Shown here in pieces: positions 33,841-43,680 of a stretch of DNA of 64,000 bases. The stretch is from Sediminicola sp963974715 (GTDB lineage Bacteria > Bacteroidota > Bacteroidia > Flavobacteriales > Flavobacteriaceae), in contig CAXBDK010000014.1 of assembly GCA_963974715.1 (NCBI GenBank), positions 56,197 to 120,196 of the forward strand. The letters run 5' to 3'. The position numbers and the translations under genes are program-made. The notes beneath the pieces were generated by a model. That model worked only from the letters and a program-made list of their open reading frames with translations, did not search any database and was not told where the DNA came from. The first letter of the stretch is position 1. Every line of letters begins with the position of its first letter.

Positions 33841-34377
33841 ATGGAAAATAGGGAACATATCGAAGTTATATTTAAGGAGCATTATAGGGACTTATGCGCC
33901 CTTAGCCATTATTATATACGTGACATGTCCGAATCGGAGGACATTGTCCAGGATGTTTTCGTGACCATCATTTCCAAGAATAGATGGGATGGGATTTCCG
34001 ATTTTAAAAATTATTTGAGGATAGCCGTCAGGAACGCCACTTTTAAGAGAATGGAAAAGGCCAAAAGAAAAGGAACCGTTCGGGAAAAAATAGGGAATCC
34101 CTTAGCTTATAACGACCTCACAAGGGAACAGGAAATGATCATTATGGAGAAAAAACTGTTGCTGTACCGGGAAATAGAAAAATTGCCCGAGCAGTGCAAA
34201 AGAATTTTCCTGCTTTGCTGTTCGGAAGGGCTTAAATACCGTGAGACCGCTGAGGTAATGGAAATATCCGTGAACACTGTTAAGACACAATTAAAAAAAG
34301 CCTACAAATACCTTAGGGTTTCCCTTTATAATATCCATATTCTTGGAATGGTTGGCTTTTTCTTTCCCTTTATTTAA
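33841..34377 (+). CDS. FecI-type ECF sigma factor
   Basis: 178 residues from the ATG at 33841; the open frame begins earlier at 33748 but that part lies before a normal start. Region 2 (SESEDIVQDVFVTIISKNRW) and region 4 (LKYRETAEVMEISVNTVKTQLKKAYKYLR) are present; a hydrophobic tail GMVGFFFPFI is unusual for a sigma factor. It lies 88 bp before fecR and, with the following SusC/SusD pair, forms a trans-envelope signalling unit in which the substrate-loaded SusC frees the sigma factor from FecR. It probably drives the downstream susCD operon. Confidence 0.87.
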   Translation: MENREHIEVIFKEHYRDLCALSHYYIRDMSESEDIVQDVFVTIISKNRWDGISDFKNYLRIAVRNATFKRMEKAKRKGTVREKIGNPLAYNDLTREQEMIIMEKKLLLYREIEKLPEQCKRIFLLCCSEGLKYRETAEVMEISVNTVKTQLKKAYKYLRVSLYNIHILGMVGFFFPFI

Positions 34378-34465
34378 CATTTAATTAAAAAAGTCGGAAA
34401 TCGGTTCACCCTCTTTTAAAAGTTTTGGGTCTCTATAAAAAAGGCAAACCCCTTAATACCGAACC

Positions 34466-35638
34466 ATGCAGGAACCAACTGATCCTTCACAAAAATTACG
34501 GGGAAGCCTTTCCACGGAAGAGGAGCTATTATTGCAAAAATGGCTCCGGGAATCACCAAAGAACAGGGAGATTTTCGAGCAGTTTCAATTACTGAACGAA
34601 AAAGGGCTCGATTTTACCGCTTATTCCCAGTTGGATGCAGGGGAGGGATGGAACAAGGTAGTGGGAAAGCTGGACAGAATGAAGGAAAAGCGACGGATCA
34701 GATCTCTTGTTCTTTTCAGTTTAAAATATGCCGCCCTTCTTATTGGTGTGCTGGCCATTTCCGTAGCCATTTACAGGGAATCGCTGTACAAGGAAACTTT
34801 AGTGCCCGCCGATTATGATGTCATTACCTTACAGTTGGAAGATGGGAGTGTTGAAATTTTGGATTCGAACGGGAAATCCGTAATCAAGGATCGCCAGGGA
34901 AAGGCAGTTGGGCAGCATACCGGTAAAAGTATTCAATATTTAAAGGGAAGCGAGACGAAGGCGGCCAACGGTAAGGCATCCTACAATATCCTTTCCGTTC
35001 CGTATGGGAAACAGTTCCGGGTTGCCCTGAGCGACGGCACCAACATACATTTAAACGCAGGCTCCTCCCTAAGGTATCCAACCCATTTCGAACACATGGA
35101 AACAAGGGAGGTCTTTTTGAAGGGAGAGGCTTTTTTTGAGGTCGCCAAAAATGAAAAGGTTCCCTTTTTTGTACATGTTGACGATATGAAGGTTAAGGTA
35201 GTGGGAACAAGTTTTAATATATCCAACTATGCGGACGATAATGCCATGAGTACGGTACTTGTTGAAGGGGCCGTGCATCTTTTTGGGCCGGACAGTATTT
35301 ATTCCCATTCATCGGGACATAAGCTCGTTCCGGGCCAGATGGCCGTTTGGCAACGAAAGAAAGGGAAGGTAAGTGTGAAAAATGTGGATACCCAGCTATA
35401 TACGGCATGGATCCAGGGCAGAATGGTCTTTAGAAACAGTTCTTTCAAGGATATAAGGATCAAACTGGAACGTCAGTACAATACCCCGATAGAGAATCAT
35501 TACGCATTTCTGGACCAGCAAGTATTTAACGCCACCTTTGACGGGGAAACCTTGGCAGAGGTGCTGGACTCCTTTAAGGAAGATACCGCTTTTCAATATC
35601 AATGGAAGAACGATAAGATCATTATTACCCCACCCTAA
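34466..35638 (+). CDS. FecR-family anti-sigma factor
   Basis: 390 residues: cytoplasmic sigma-binding N terminus (about 1-75), one membrane span at 80-103, then the periplasmic FecR domain (LSVPYGKQFRVALSDGTNIHLNAGSSLRYP) and a C-terminal STN-like part (about 310-388: FRNSSFKDIRIKLERQYNTPI, TFDGETLAEVLDSFKEDTAFQY). In the iron-citrate paradigm FecR receives the signal from the N-terminal signalling domain of the TonB receptor; here the partner is the SusC at 35840, which does have the extra N-terminal domain. Standard family length. Confidence 0.92.
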   Translation: MQEPTDPSQKLRGSLSTEEELLLQKWLRESPKNREIFEQFQLLNEKGLDFTAYSQLDAGEGWNKVVGKLDRMKEKRRIRSLVLFSLKYAALLIGVLAISVAIYRESLYKETLVPADYDVITLQLEDGSVEILDSNGKSVIKDRQGKAVGQHTGKSIQYLKGSETKAANGKASYNILSVPYGKQFRVALSDGTNIHLNAGSSLRYPTHFEHMETREVFLKGEAFFEVAKNEKVPFFVHVDDMKVKVVGTSFNISNYADDNAMSTVLVEGAVHLFGPDSIYSHSSGHKLVPGQMAVWQRKKGKVSVKNVDTQLYTAWIQGRMVFRNSSFKDIRIKLERQYNTPIENHYAFLDQQVFNATFDGETLAEVLDSFKEDTAFQYQWKNDKIIITPP

Positions 35639-35775
35639 ACTTTATATATGAAAAAAATGAATCGGTCAACAACCTCGGAACCAGCCCCCAAAATTAATAA
35701 CGGGGAATTGAAGTAACCTTTCGGGACAGGCAAAGAGCAATTAAGCCTCGCCCAGTGATTAAACCATGAAACCAT

Positions 35776-35791
35776 GGGCCCTATCGGGCCC
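35776..35791 (+). repeat. GGGCCC-TATC-GGGCCC hairpin in the susC leader
   Basis: Two GGGCCC hexamers (35776-35781 and 35786-35791) separated by TATC form a strong 6-bp GC stem with a tetraloop, in the 201-bp fecR-susC gap, 49 bp before the start codon. No T run follows, so it is not a classical terminator; a processing or mRNA-stability element is more likely. Confidence 0.45.
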
Positions 35792-35839
35792 TGGATATAA
35801 AAAACCAAAAAAATTATAAACTAACCCTTAACCAAACAA

Positions 35840-38800
35840 ATGAAAAAAAGAGATACGTTCCCCGGGACCACGCCTGGCGTAAGATCGAATATCGGAATCA
35901 GATGTACATGTTTGTTCCTAATGATGATCATGTTCCAGACCCACGCCAACACCTATGCACAGAACACAAAGATCAGTTTGGATATGGAGAAGGTCAATAT
36001 TGAAAAAGTACTGACAGAGATCGAATCATCCTCCAAATTTAAATTTTTGTACAATATCAACAAGATCAACGTTCAACGCATCGTATCGATCAAAGTGGAG
36101 GACGAACCCATAGCTACCGTTCTCGACCGGCTTTTTACCGATACCAATATCGATTATTCGATCAAAGGAAGACAGATCATCCTAAAACTTCTTCCCGTAC
36201 CCCCCAACACCCAAAATTCCGGGGCCAGTATAGGTAGGCCTTTGGATCAGGACGATGTGCTTATCAGGGGTACGGTTTTGGACGAAAACGGACAGCCCCT
36301 TCCAGGGGCCTCTGTGGTGGTGCCCGGTACCGGCAACGGTACCGTGACCAACTTTGATGGGGAATACGAAATAACGGTCCCGAGGGAAACAACTACTTTG
36401 TCGGTCTCCTATGTGGGGTACCTCCCGCAGGAAATTGCCATAGCGGGGCAAACGACCATCGATGTTTCCATGGCCCCCGATACCACCAGTTTGAACGAAG
36501 TGGTGGTAGTGGGATATGGAACCCAGCGAAAGAAAGATCTTGTAGGTGCAATCTCATCGGTCAAGAGTGAAGAATTGGTGCTGTCCTCAACCCCCTCGAT
36601 AGGTCAGGCGCTACAAGGTAGGGTTGCAGGTCTTCAGATCACGCAAAATAGTGCACAACCTGGGGGAGGACTTGATTTGCAGATCAGGGGAGCGGGATCG
36701 ATCAATGCAAGCAATCAGCCTTTGATTGTGGTTGATGGTTTCCCCATAACCGACTTTCAACAGCCTGGTAGCGGGAATATCTATGATGGAGGAACCCAAA
36801 ACATCCTAAATTCTTTCAATCCCAATGATATTGAATCCATCGATGTATTAAAAGACGCAAGTTCAACAGCCATTTATGGGGCGAGGGCGGCCAACGGTGT
36901 CATCTTGATAACAACTAAAAAAGGAAAAACCGGAAAAGTGAAAGTAGATTACTCTACGTCTTTTTCCTACCAGCATTACAACGACGATTATGATGTATTG
37001 GAGTTGCAGGAATGGATGGAGTTGCGTAATGATGCAGCTTTTGAAAACTGGGCATTTTTGAACAGGGTCGCACCATATAGTACCAGGACTTTGGAAGAGG
37101 CCATTGCCAATCCCGTGAACGGTGTAGCGTTCTCACGATATTACTCCGATGAGCAGATCAGGAATGCAGGTACCGGCACGGATTGGCTATCGTTGGTAAC
37201 TCGTGATGGAAGTATACAGCAGCACAATATCTCTTTACAAGGAGGTTCTGAGACCACCAAATATTATTTGTCCGGTAACCTGTTCGAGCAAAAAGGAATT
37301 CCTAAAAACTCCGCTTTTGAGCGTTCTTCATTGCGCCTGAACATAGATCAGAAAATTAATGATCATTTAAGCTTAGGCGTTAATTTGACCATGAGCCGAA
37401 TTAATAATGACAATACCCAGTTAGGGGACCAGCCTTTTGAAAATTCGGGAATTATCAGATCTGCCATTCAACAGAGCCCCATCATTGAGGCGATCGATGA
37501 ATTTGGTAATTATCCCACCAATCCCGATAATGCCGTGGAACCCAATCCTTTTTCATTGCTTACCATTTCCGACAAAGGTGTAATCGATAGGACACTATCA
37601 AATTTCTATTTGGAAATGAAACCTATACCAGGGTTGACCGCTCGTGTTCAAGCTGGGATCGATCAGGGAAACAGTAGCAGGAATACGTACCTGCCCAGAA
37701 CTACACTTAGGGGCGAACAGGTAAATGGACGAGCCTCTGTCAGTTCAAATCGCAAGGATGATAAACTGTTGGACATTACCTTAAACTACACCAAAAAAAT
37801 ATTGGAAGACCACAGCTTGAACGTACTGCTCGGTTATTCGCAGCAGTCGTTCAAATCGGAAGGCTCCACGGCGGGCAATACCGATTTTATTACGGATGCT
37901 TTTTTATGGAACAACCTTAATGCGGGGGCAGGGGTGAAAACATTGAGCTCCACTAAATTGGAGAATAATTTTGTATCTTATTTCGGACGTTTGAATTATG
38001 TCTACAAAGATCGGTATATTTTCACGTCAACAGTAAGACGGGACGGTGCCAGTGTTTTTGCCGACAATAATAAATATGGTCTTTTTCCTTCGGTTGCGGT
38101 AGGATGGAATATGGCAGAGGAATCTTTTATCAAATCCAATACTTCTTCCATATCCCAATTGAAATTTAGGGTAGGATATGGGGAAACCGGAAATGCGGAT
38201 ATTGGCGGAAACGCTTTTGCCGCTTATTCTGCCGGGCCTTCTTATTTAAATCCGGATGAGTCTATTTTAATAGGTGTTTTTGCATCGCGACTTGCAAATC
38301 CAGATTTAAAGTGGGAAACGACCAAAGAATTGAATTTTGGTTTGGACTTTGGGTTTTTTGAACAGCGCATATCCGGATCGATCGAAGTTTTTGATAAGGA
38401 AATTTCGGATTTATTACAATTAAAGCCCATTAATTCCTATAATGAAATAAATACGGTTTGGGCCAATGTGGGCACCACGCAGAGCAAAGGGATCGAACTT
38501 ACGTTGAATACGGTAAATATCTCCACCGAGAATTTTACATGGAGCAGTACCTTGAATTATTCAAAATACGACGATCGATGGAAGGAACGTGCCGAAGACT
38601 TTAAACCCTCAGTTTATGAAAATGTGGACGATCCCATCAGGGCACAATTTACCTATTTATCGGACGGTATTATGCAAGCAGGGGAAACGGTACCGGCGCA
38701 GCCGGACCTGTTCCCGGGCCAGATAAAACTGAAAGATGTCAATGGGTTTCAAAGGGACGGTGCAGGAGATCCCGTTGTGGATGAAGATGGTGTATTTCAA

Positions 38801-39340
38801 AGGACCGGTGAAGCGGATGGGATAATCGATGAGGCAGATATCGTCCTCATTGGATCTTCAGATCCTGATTTTATTGCAGGTTTCAGCAATACCATGCGTT
38901 ACAAGAACTTTTCGTTGAACTTTAATTTTAACGCAATGTTTGGAAGGCAAATTGTAGATCAGACCGATTTTGCGTACGGGGTGACCGCTGTGGGGGTCGC
39001 CACCAATGGTAGAAATGCGCTTCGAAGTGTCCTTGATCGTTGGACACCAGATAATCCTTCGACCACCAGACCTGCCTCCCATTATGGTTTTTCACAGTAT
39101 GACTCGGGGGATTTCTTTCTGCAGGATGCCTGGTTTGTACGGCTTCAAAATGTCTCTTTGTCATATGCATTGCCAGCTAAGTGGTTCGGAAAATATATAT
39201 CTGGGGGCAACATTAGATTGGATGGACAAAATATCTTCGTGATCACTCCCTATGACGGTATTGATCCTGAAACTGATGCATATACTGCTGCATATCCGAA
39301 CGTAAGGACATATACTATCGGTCTGGATTTAAAATTTTAA
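35840..39340 (+). CDS. SusC/RagA TonB-linked outer-membrane transporter with STN domain (first locus)
   Basis: 1166 residues. After a leader (about 1-40) there is an STN/secretin-TonB short domain (about 45-115, ISLDMEKVNIEKVLTEIES) that contacts FecR, a CarboxypepD-regulatory-like domain (about 135-215, VLDENGQPLPGASVVVPG), the plug (SLNEVVVVGYGTQRKKD, then VLKDASSTAIYGARAANGVILITTK, the SusC hallmark) and the barrel to the final YTIGLDLKF. It imports oligosaccharides with SusD as lid, driven by TonB. Base composition drops noticeably towards AT from about 36900 onward while the first 1 kb matches the neighbours, hinting at mosaic origin. The substrate is probably amino-sugar glycan, from context. 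Confidence 0.95.
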   Translation: MKKRDTFPGTTPGVRSNIGIRCTCLFLMMIMFQTHANTYAQNTKISLDMEKVNIEKVLTEIESSSKFKFLYNINKINVQRIVSIKVEDEPIATVLDRLFTDTNIDYSIKGRQIILKLLPVPPNTQNSGASIGRPLDQDDVLIRGTVLDENGQPLPGASVVVPGTGNGTVTNFDGEYEITVPRETTTLSVSYVGYLPQEIAIAGQTTIDVSMAPDTTSLNEVVVVGYGTQRKKDLVGAISSVKSEELVLSSTPSIGQALQGRVAGLQITQNSAQPGGGLDLQIRGAGSINASNQPLIVVDGFPITDFQQPGSGNIYDGGTQNILNSFNPNDIESIDVLKDASSTAIYGARAANGVILITTKKGKTGKVKVDYSTSFSYQHYNDDYDVLELQEWMELRNDAAFENWAFLNRVAPYSTRTLEEAIANPVNGVAFSRYYSDEQIRNAGTGTDWLSLVTRDGSIQQHNISLQGGSETTKYYLSGNLFEQKGIPKNSAFERSSLRLNIDQKINDHLSLGVNLTMSRINNDNTQLGDQPFENSGIIRSAIQQSPIIEAIDEFGNYPTNPDNAVEPNPFSLLTISDKGVIDRTLSNFYLEMKPIPGLTARVQAGIDQGNSSRNTYLPRTTLRGEQVNGRASVSSNRKDDKLLDITLNYTKKILEDHSLNVLLGYSQQSFKSEGSTAGNTDFITDAFLWNNLNAGAGVKTLSSTKLENNFVSYFGRLNYVYKDRYIFTSTVRRDGASVFADNNKYGLFPSVAVGWNMAEESFIKSNTSSISQLKFRVGYGETGNADIGGNAFAAYSAGPSYLNPDESILIGVFASRLANPDLKWETTKELNFGLDFGFFEQRISGSIEVFDKEISDLLQLKPINSYNEINTVWANVGTTQSKGIELTLNTVNISTENFTWSSTLNYSKYDDRWKERAEDFKPSVYENVDDPIRAQFTYLSDGIMQAGETVPAQPDLFPGQIKLKDVNGFQRDGAGDPVVDEDGVFQRTGEADGIIDEADIVLIGSSDPDFIAGFSNTMRYKNFSLNFNFNAMFGRQIVDQTDFAYGVTAVGVATNGRNALRSVLDRWTPDNPSTTRPASHYGFSQYDSGDFFLQDAWFVRLQNVSLSYALPAKWFGKYISGGNIRLDGQNIFVITPYDGIDPETDAYTAAYPNVRTYTIGLDLKF

Positions 39341-39351
39341 AAAATCAAAAT

Positions 39352-40821
39352 ATGAAAAATACAATAACATATCTGCTCGCCTCCTTTATGATGCTATTGG
39401 CCGGTTGTGATCCGGAACTACAGTCAATAAATTACGATGAGATCAACCCCAGTATCTTCCCCGCTTCCGAGGCAGATGTGGAAGCACTGGTAGTAGCTGC
39501 TTATTATCCGCTTAGAGGGGGATATTCAAATGGAATACATGCCACTGCGGAAACTGGACTGATGTTTACCTTGGATGCCACAACTGAAATTTTACAGGGA
39601 GCTTTCGGTCAGCAGCAGCAGGCCACTCTTCACAGTTATAACCCAACGTCAACCGCCTTTACCCGCTACTATGACACATTTTATAACCAGATAAGCTCAA
39701 TGACGCTCAGTATCGACCGTATTGAAAATTCCGATATAAATGAAAATATCAAAAAGGCAGGAATTGCAGAAATCAAATGTGCCAGAGGCTTTTTGGCGTA
39801 TGAACTTTTTGATATGTACGGTGGATTGGTAATAGCTCCATTGGAAGTGCTCCAAAATCCATTGGTCGAAAATCCATTGCCCAGGTTGACGGAACAGGAA
39901 ACCGTAAATTTTATCGAAGCGGACCTTCTGGATGCGGCTGCAGATTTACCTCTCCCCGATCAGGCGGTATATGGTCGCTTTAGCCAAGGATTGGCCCGAA
40001 TGCTATTGATTCGTCTTTATCTACATCAAAAAAGATGGGCTGATGTGGAGGCACAGGCAAATTTGATCATGGACATGAATTACTATGAACTAGATCCTGA
40101 TTATGTGGGATTATGGCAGGTTACACCCCCATTGGACAGTAAGGAAATCATTTTTACCGTTCCTGCCGATTATGCAGGGACCAGCGAAAACCAATGGCAG
40201 CTTATGGCTGCTCCCAATAACTTTCCCGGAGTTAGTGGATTTGGTACGGTACAGAGTTCTTGGCAGTTTTATGACTCCTTTGAACCAAATGACATTAGAA
40301 AAACAAACCTTATTGCAGAATATACAGGTACCGATGGAGTAACTTATAATAGGTCTAATCCTGCTCAATTTATGCAGCTTGGCCCTATTCCATTAAAAAT
40401 TGGATTAGATCCCGAATTGCCCGGTCTGACGACCATAGATATGATTATCTACAGATATGCTGACGTTCTCTTATCAAAAGCGGAAGCATTGGCGAATAAA
40501 ACGGGTGTCCCAACACAAGAGTCGATAGACCTTATAAATGAAGTTAGGGCAAGGGCCACCCTCGATCCGATAGAACTAAGTGATTTTGCTGACATAGATA
40601 CCTTCAACACAATGATTCTTTTGGAACGCTCCCATGAGTATTGGTGCGAAAACGGACAGTATAGGGCCGACCTTATACGTCATGGCAAGTATACAGAATA
40701 CGCCAATGAACTAAACGGTGTTGCTAGCGAAAGTGAACCTTATAAAGCCCTATTTCCATTTTCCTTGGCCCGAATCAGTGAAGGGAAGGGCAATTTTAAA
40801 CAAAATCCAGGATATAATTGA
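39352..40821 (+). CDS. SusD/RagB surface glycan-binding lipoprotein (first locus)
   Basis: 489 residues, lipoprotein with lipobox LLAGC and lipid Cys19; the acidic residues directly after (DPE) fit the Bacteroidota lipoprotein export signal. Helical TPR-like SusD fold with conserved pieces ECARGFLAYELFDMYGG-type (here KCARGFLAYELFDMYGG), RLTEQETVNFIEADL, and the RagB ending FKQNPGYN. It caps the SusC barrel and delivers the glycan. Starts 11 bp after susC. More AT-rich than the sigma, FecR and GH109 genes, in line with the end of susC, so both may have been acquired or swapped together. Confidence 0.94.
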   Translation: MKNTITYLLASFMMLLAGCDPELQSINYDEINPSIFPASEADVEALVVAAYYPLRGGYSNGIHATAETGLMFTLDATTEILQGAFGQQQQATLHSYNPTSTAFTRYYDTFYNQISSMTLSIDRIENSDINENIKKAGIAEIKCARGFLAYELFDMYGGLVIAPLEVLQNPLVENPLPRLTEQETVNFIEADLLDAAADLPLPDQAVYGRFSQGLARMLLIRLYLHQKRWADVEAQANLIMDMNYYELDPDYVGLWQVTPPLDSKEIIFTVPADYAGTSENQWQLMAAPNNFPGVSGFGTVQSSWQFYDSFEPNDIRKTNLIAEYTGTDGVTYNRSNPAQFMQLGPIPLKIGLDPELPGLTTIDMIIYRYADVLLSKAEALANKTGVPTQESIDLINEVRARATLDPIELSDFADIDTFNTMILLERSHEYWCENGQYRADLIRHGKYTEYANELNGVASESEPYKALFPFSLARISEGKGNFKQNPGYN

Positions 40822-40895
40822 TTTTGGTCGGTAAAATGTTCAATTTTTTAGAAAAGTGATAATATTCACAAGAAACGCCATATTGAGGAAAACAG

Positions 40896-42257
40896 ATGGA
40901 ACCAATGGATAATAGAAGAAATTTTATAAGAAAATCGGCCATATTTGGTACCGGCATCTCATTAATGCCAGGTTTTACATTTGGGATGCATGCCAATTCG
41001 GAAAAACTGAAAATAGGCATGATCGGGGTTGGCCTAAGAGGTACAAACCATTTGCAAAACCTTTTGTTGCGCAGCGATGTGAGCATTACGGCCATTTGTG
41101 ATCTTGATGTGGCAAGGACAAATCTGGCCGTTGAAAAAATGGTTGAAAAAGGGCATAAAAGACCTATGGTCTTCGGAAAGGACGAGTATGATTATAGGAA
41201 TCTCCTTGCCTTGGATAATGTGGACGCCGTTATTATTGCCACTCCCTGGTTATGGCATACGCGCATGGCCAAGGATGCCATGAGGGCCGGAAAATACACT
41301 GGCCTTGAAGTTTCGGCGGCGAACACCATGGAAGAATGCTGGGACCTTGTAAACACCCATGAGGAAACCGGTACGCACCTGATGATTTTGGAAAACGTGA
41401 ACTACCGAAGGGACATCATGGCCGTTCTAAACATGGTAAGACAGCATGTTTTTGGGGAATTGGTGCATTTCCGTTGCGGATACCAGCATGATCTTAGGCA
41501 TGTAAAGTTCAATGATGGAAAGACCGCCTACGGAAAGGGCGTGGAGTTCGGGGAAAAAGGGATTTCAGAGTCAAAATGGAGAACGCAGCATTCCCTTTTA
41601 CGAAATGGGGATATTTACCCTACCCATGGGGTGGGACCCATTGCCGTCATGTGCGATATCAATAGGGGGAACCGGTTAATGACGCTGACCTCTACCGCAT
41701 CCAAAGGGGTGGGACTACATGATTATATCGTTAAAAATGGTGGAGAGGACCATCCCAACGCCAAACTGAAGTTCAAGTTGGGCGATGTGATCACGTCGAC
41801 CATAGAGACCGCTAACGGCGAAACCATATTGGTCACCCATGACACCAATCTTCCAAGACCGTATTCATTAGGGTTTAGGGTACAAGGGTCCAATGGACTG
41901 TGGGAGGTTGATGGCAATAGGATCTATGTGGAAGGAACCTCGGAACCGCACGAATGGGACACCGCAGATTCCTGGTTACAGAAATACGACCATCCCCTTT
42001 GGAAAAAATATGGGGAACTGGCGAACGGCGCAGGCCATGGCGGTATGGACTTTTTTGTCATCCAGGCCTTTGTGGAATCTGCCAAATTAAAAATAGCGCC
42101 CCCAATGGATGCCTATGATGCGGCGGCATGGAGCGCCATTACACCGCTGTCCGAGGCATCCATTGAAAACAATGGGGAACCTCAGGACTTTCCTGATTTT
42201 ACAAGGGGCAACTGGGTAAAAAGAAAACCTTACAACTGGATCAAGGACGATTATTGA
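40896..42257 (+). CDS. GH109-type alpha-N-acetylgalactosaminidase (NAD-dependent)
   Basis: 453 residues (start could also be the second Met, 40905). The N terminus NRRNFIRKSA followed by a hydrophobic stretch is a Tat-type signal peptide, as in other GH109 enzymes. The NAD-binding Rossmann motif IGVGLRG follows, then the family marks TPWLWHTRMA, ENVNYRRDIMAVLNMVRQ, CGYQHDLR, RTQHSLLRNGDIYPTHGVGP, NRGNRLMTLTS and LPRPYSLGFRVQG. GH109 enzymes hydrolyse terminal alpha-GalNAc through transient oxidation by a tightly bound NAD. It follows the SusCD pair, marking the locus as amino-sugar directed. The exact linkage remains to be tested. Confidence 0.9.
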   Translation: MEPMDNRRNFIRKSAIFGTGISLMPGFTFGMHANSEKLKIGMIGVGLRGTNHLQNLLLRSDVSITAICDLDVARTNLAVEKMVEKGHKRPMVFGKDEYDYRNLLALDNVDAVIIATPWLWHTRMAKDAMRAGKYTGLEVSAANTMEECWDLVNTHEETGTHLMILENVNYRRDIMAVLNMVRQHVFGELVHFRCGYQHDLRHVKFNDGKTAYGKGVEFGEKGISESKWRTQHSLLRNGDIYPTHGVGPIAVMCDINRGNRLMTLTSTASKGVGLHDYIVKNGGEDHPNAKLKFKLGDVITSTIETANGETILVTHDTNLPRPYSLGFRVQGSNGLWEVDGNRIYVEGTSEPHEWDTADSWLQKYDHPLWKKYGELANGAGHGGMDFFVIQAFVESAKLKIAPPMDAYDAAAWSAITPLSEASIENNGEPQDFPDFTRGNWVKRKPYNWIKDDY

Positions 42258-42284
42258 TCGGTACAAATCCTAAAAACACTTATT

Positions 42285-43655
42285 ATGACATATAAAACGA
42301 TAGCACTTTTATTCCTTGGGATTATTTTAAGCTGTGGAAGCGATAATGGTTCCGAAGAAGAAACGGAAGAACCGATCGACGATACCCTCAGCACCATAAG
42401 CTATAAGGCATCCAATGAAATATTTGCCAATCCGGAACGGGGATTTATGCACTTATGGAGTGTGCCCTCGGAAGGTTCGCCCTTGGATATGGCTACCCTT
42501 GAAAACTTAAAGAACGAAAATGTTACCATTATAAACCGACTTTATTATTTGGAAGCGTTCAAGGAATCCGACCTAAGTGCCGCCCAGCTCGATTTGATGA
42601 CAACCGATTTTGAACGGTTACGGGCCACGGGAGTAAAATGTATTTTGCGTTTTGCCTATAACAGCGACCCCGAGGATACGGATGCACCACTTAGTAGTAT
42701 TGAAAGGCATTTAGATCAGTTAAAACCTGTTTTTGAGTTAAATGCCGATGTGATAGCGTTTGTGCAGGCCGGGTTTATAGGCTCTTGGGGCGAGTGGTAT
42801 TATACCAGCAATAATTTGACGACTCCGGAGAATAAAAAAGCGGTCATCGATAAATTACTGGAGGTGTTGCCAAAAGACATCAAAATCCAGGTAAGAACGC
42901 CCCTGTATAAACAAGAAGCCTTTGGTACCTCCACGCCTATGGACGGATCAGTGGGTTATGGCAACAGTGATCTTGCCCGTGTTGGGTTCCATAATGACTG
43001 TTTCCTGGCCAGTGTGGACGATTATGGAACCTACCAGAATGTAAGTGCCGAGAAAAATTATATCAGCAAGGAAGCTCTTTTTGTGCCAACCGGGGGGGAA
43101 ACCTGTCCCCCTACCGGGGTGCCCATTGCCAGTTGCAATACCGCAGAAACGGAAATGGAGTTTTTAAAATGGACCTATTTAAATCTGGATTATTATGGGC
43201 CTGTGCTTCAGGAATGGAGAAACAACAGCTGTTTTGATGATTTTCAAAAAAGGTTGGGATATCGACTTCTACTAAAAACGGCGCGTTTAAAAAAGGAAGC
43301 GACCGTAAATGGTAGTTTTGAACTGGACCTTAGTATGGACAATGAAGGATTTGCCCCTGTTTACAACTCTAAAAATACGTTTTTGGTATTTAAAGCCGCC
43401 GACACGGGAACGCTGTACAAAAAAGCATTGGCACTTGACGTAAGGAAGGTAATACCGGCCATGGATCTGGAAATAAAGGAATCCGTAAACCTTTCAGGTA
43501 TTCCGGCAGGCTCCTACCAACTGTTCCTAAAGATAGAGGACAGTGCCGACGCCCTGTCCGACAGACCGGAATTTTCCGTTCGTCTGGCCAATTCGGATAC
43601 GTGGGAAGTCTCCACGGGTTCCAACGATCTATTACATACGGTAACCATTGAATAA
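42285..43655 (+). CDS. DUF4874/DUF4832 lipoprotein, probable glycan hydrolase
   Basis: 456 residues, lipoprotein (MTYKTIALLFLGIILSC, Cys17), followed by an acidic linker. N-terminal DUF4874 (about 40-225: NPERGFMHLW, INRLYYLEAFKESDLS, DFERLRATGVKCILRFAY, VIAFVQAGFIGSWGEWYY) has the look of a TIM barrel with candidate acidic residues; C-terminal DUF4832 (about 230-450) is a beta-rich accessory region. The family has no well-known activity; its place between GH109 and a PKD protein suggests action on the same glycan. 27 bp after the GH109 gene. Confidence 0.78.
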   Translation: MTYKTIALLFLGIILSCGSDNGSEEETEEPIDDTLSTISYKASNEIFANPERGFMHLWSVPSEGSPLDMATLENLKNENVTIINRLYYLEAFKESDLSAAQLDLMTTDFERLRATGVKCILRFAYNSDPEDTDAPLSSIERHLDQLKPVFELNADVIAFVQAGFIGSWGEWYYTSNNLTTPENKKAVIDKLLEVLPKDIKIQVRTPLYKQEAFGTSTPMDGSVGYGNSDLARVGFHNDCFLASVDDYGTYQNVSAEKNYISKEALFVPTGGETCPPTGVPIASCNTAETEMEFLKWTYLNLDYYGPVLQEWRNNSCFDDFQKRLGYRLLLKTARLKKEATVNGSFELDLSMDNEGFAPVYNSKNTFLVFKAADTGTLYKKALALDVRKVIPAMDLEIKESVNLSGIPAGSYQLFLKIEDSADALSDRPEFSVRLANSDTWEVSTGSNDLLHTVTIE

Positions 43656-43680
43656 CCAAACTAACCCTAAATAAAAAATT

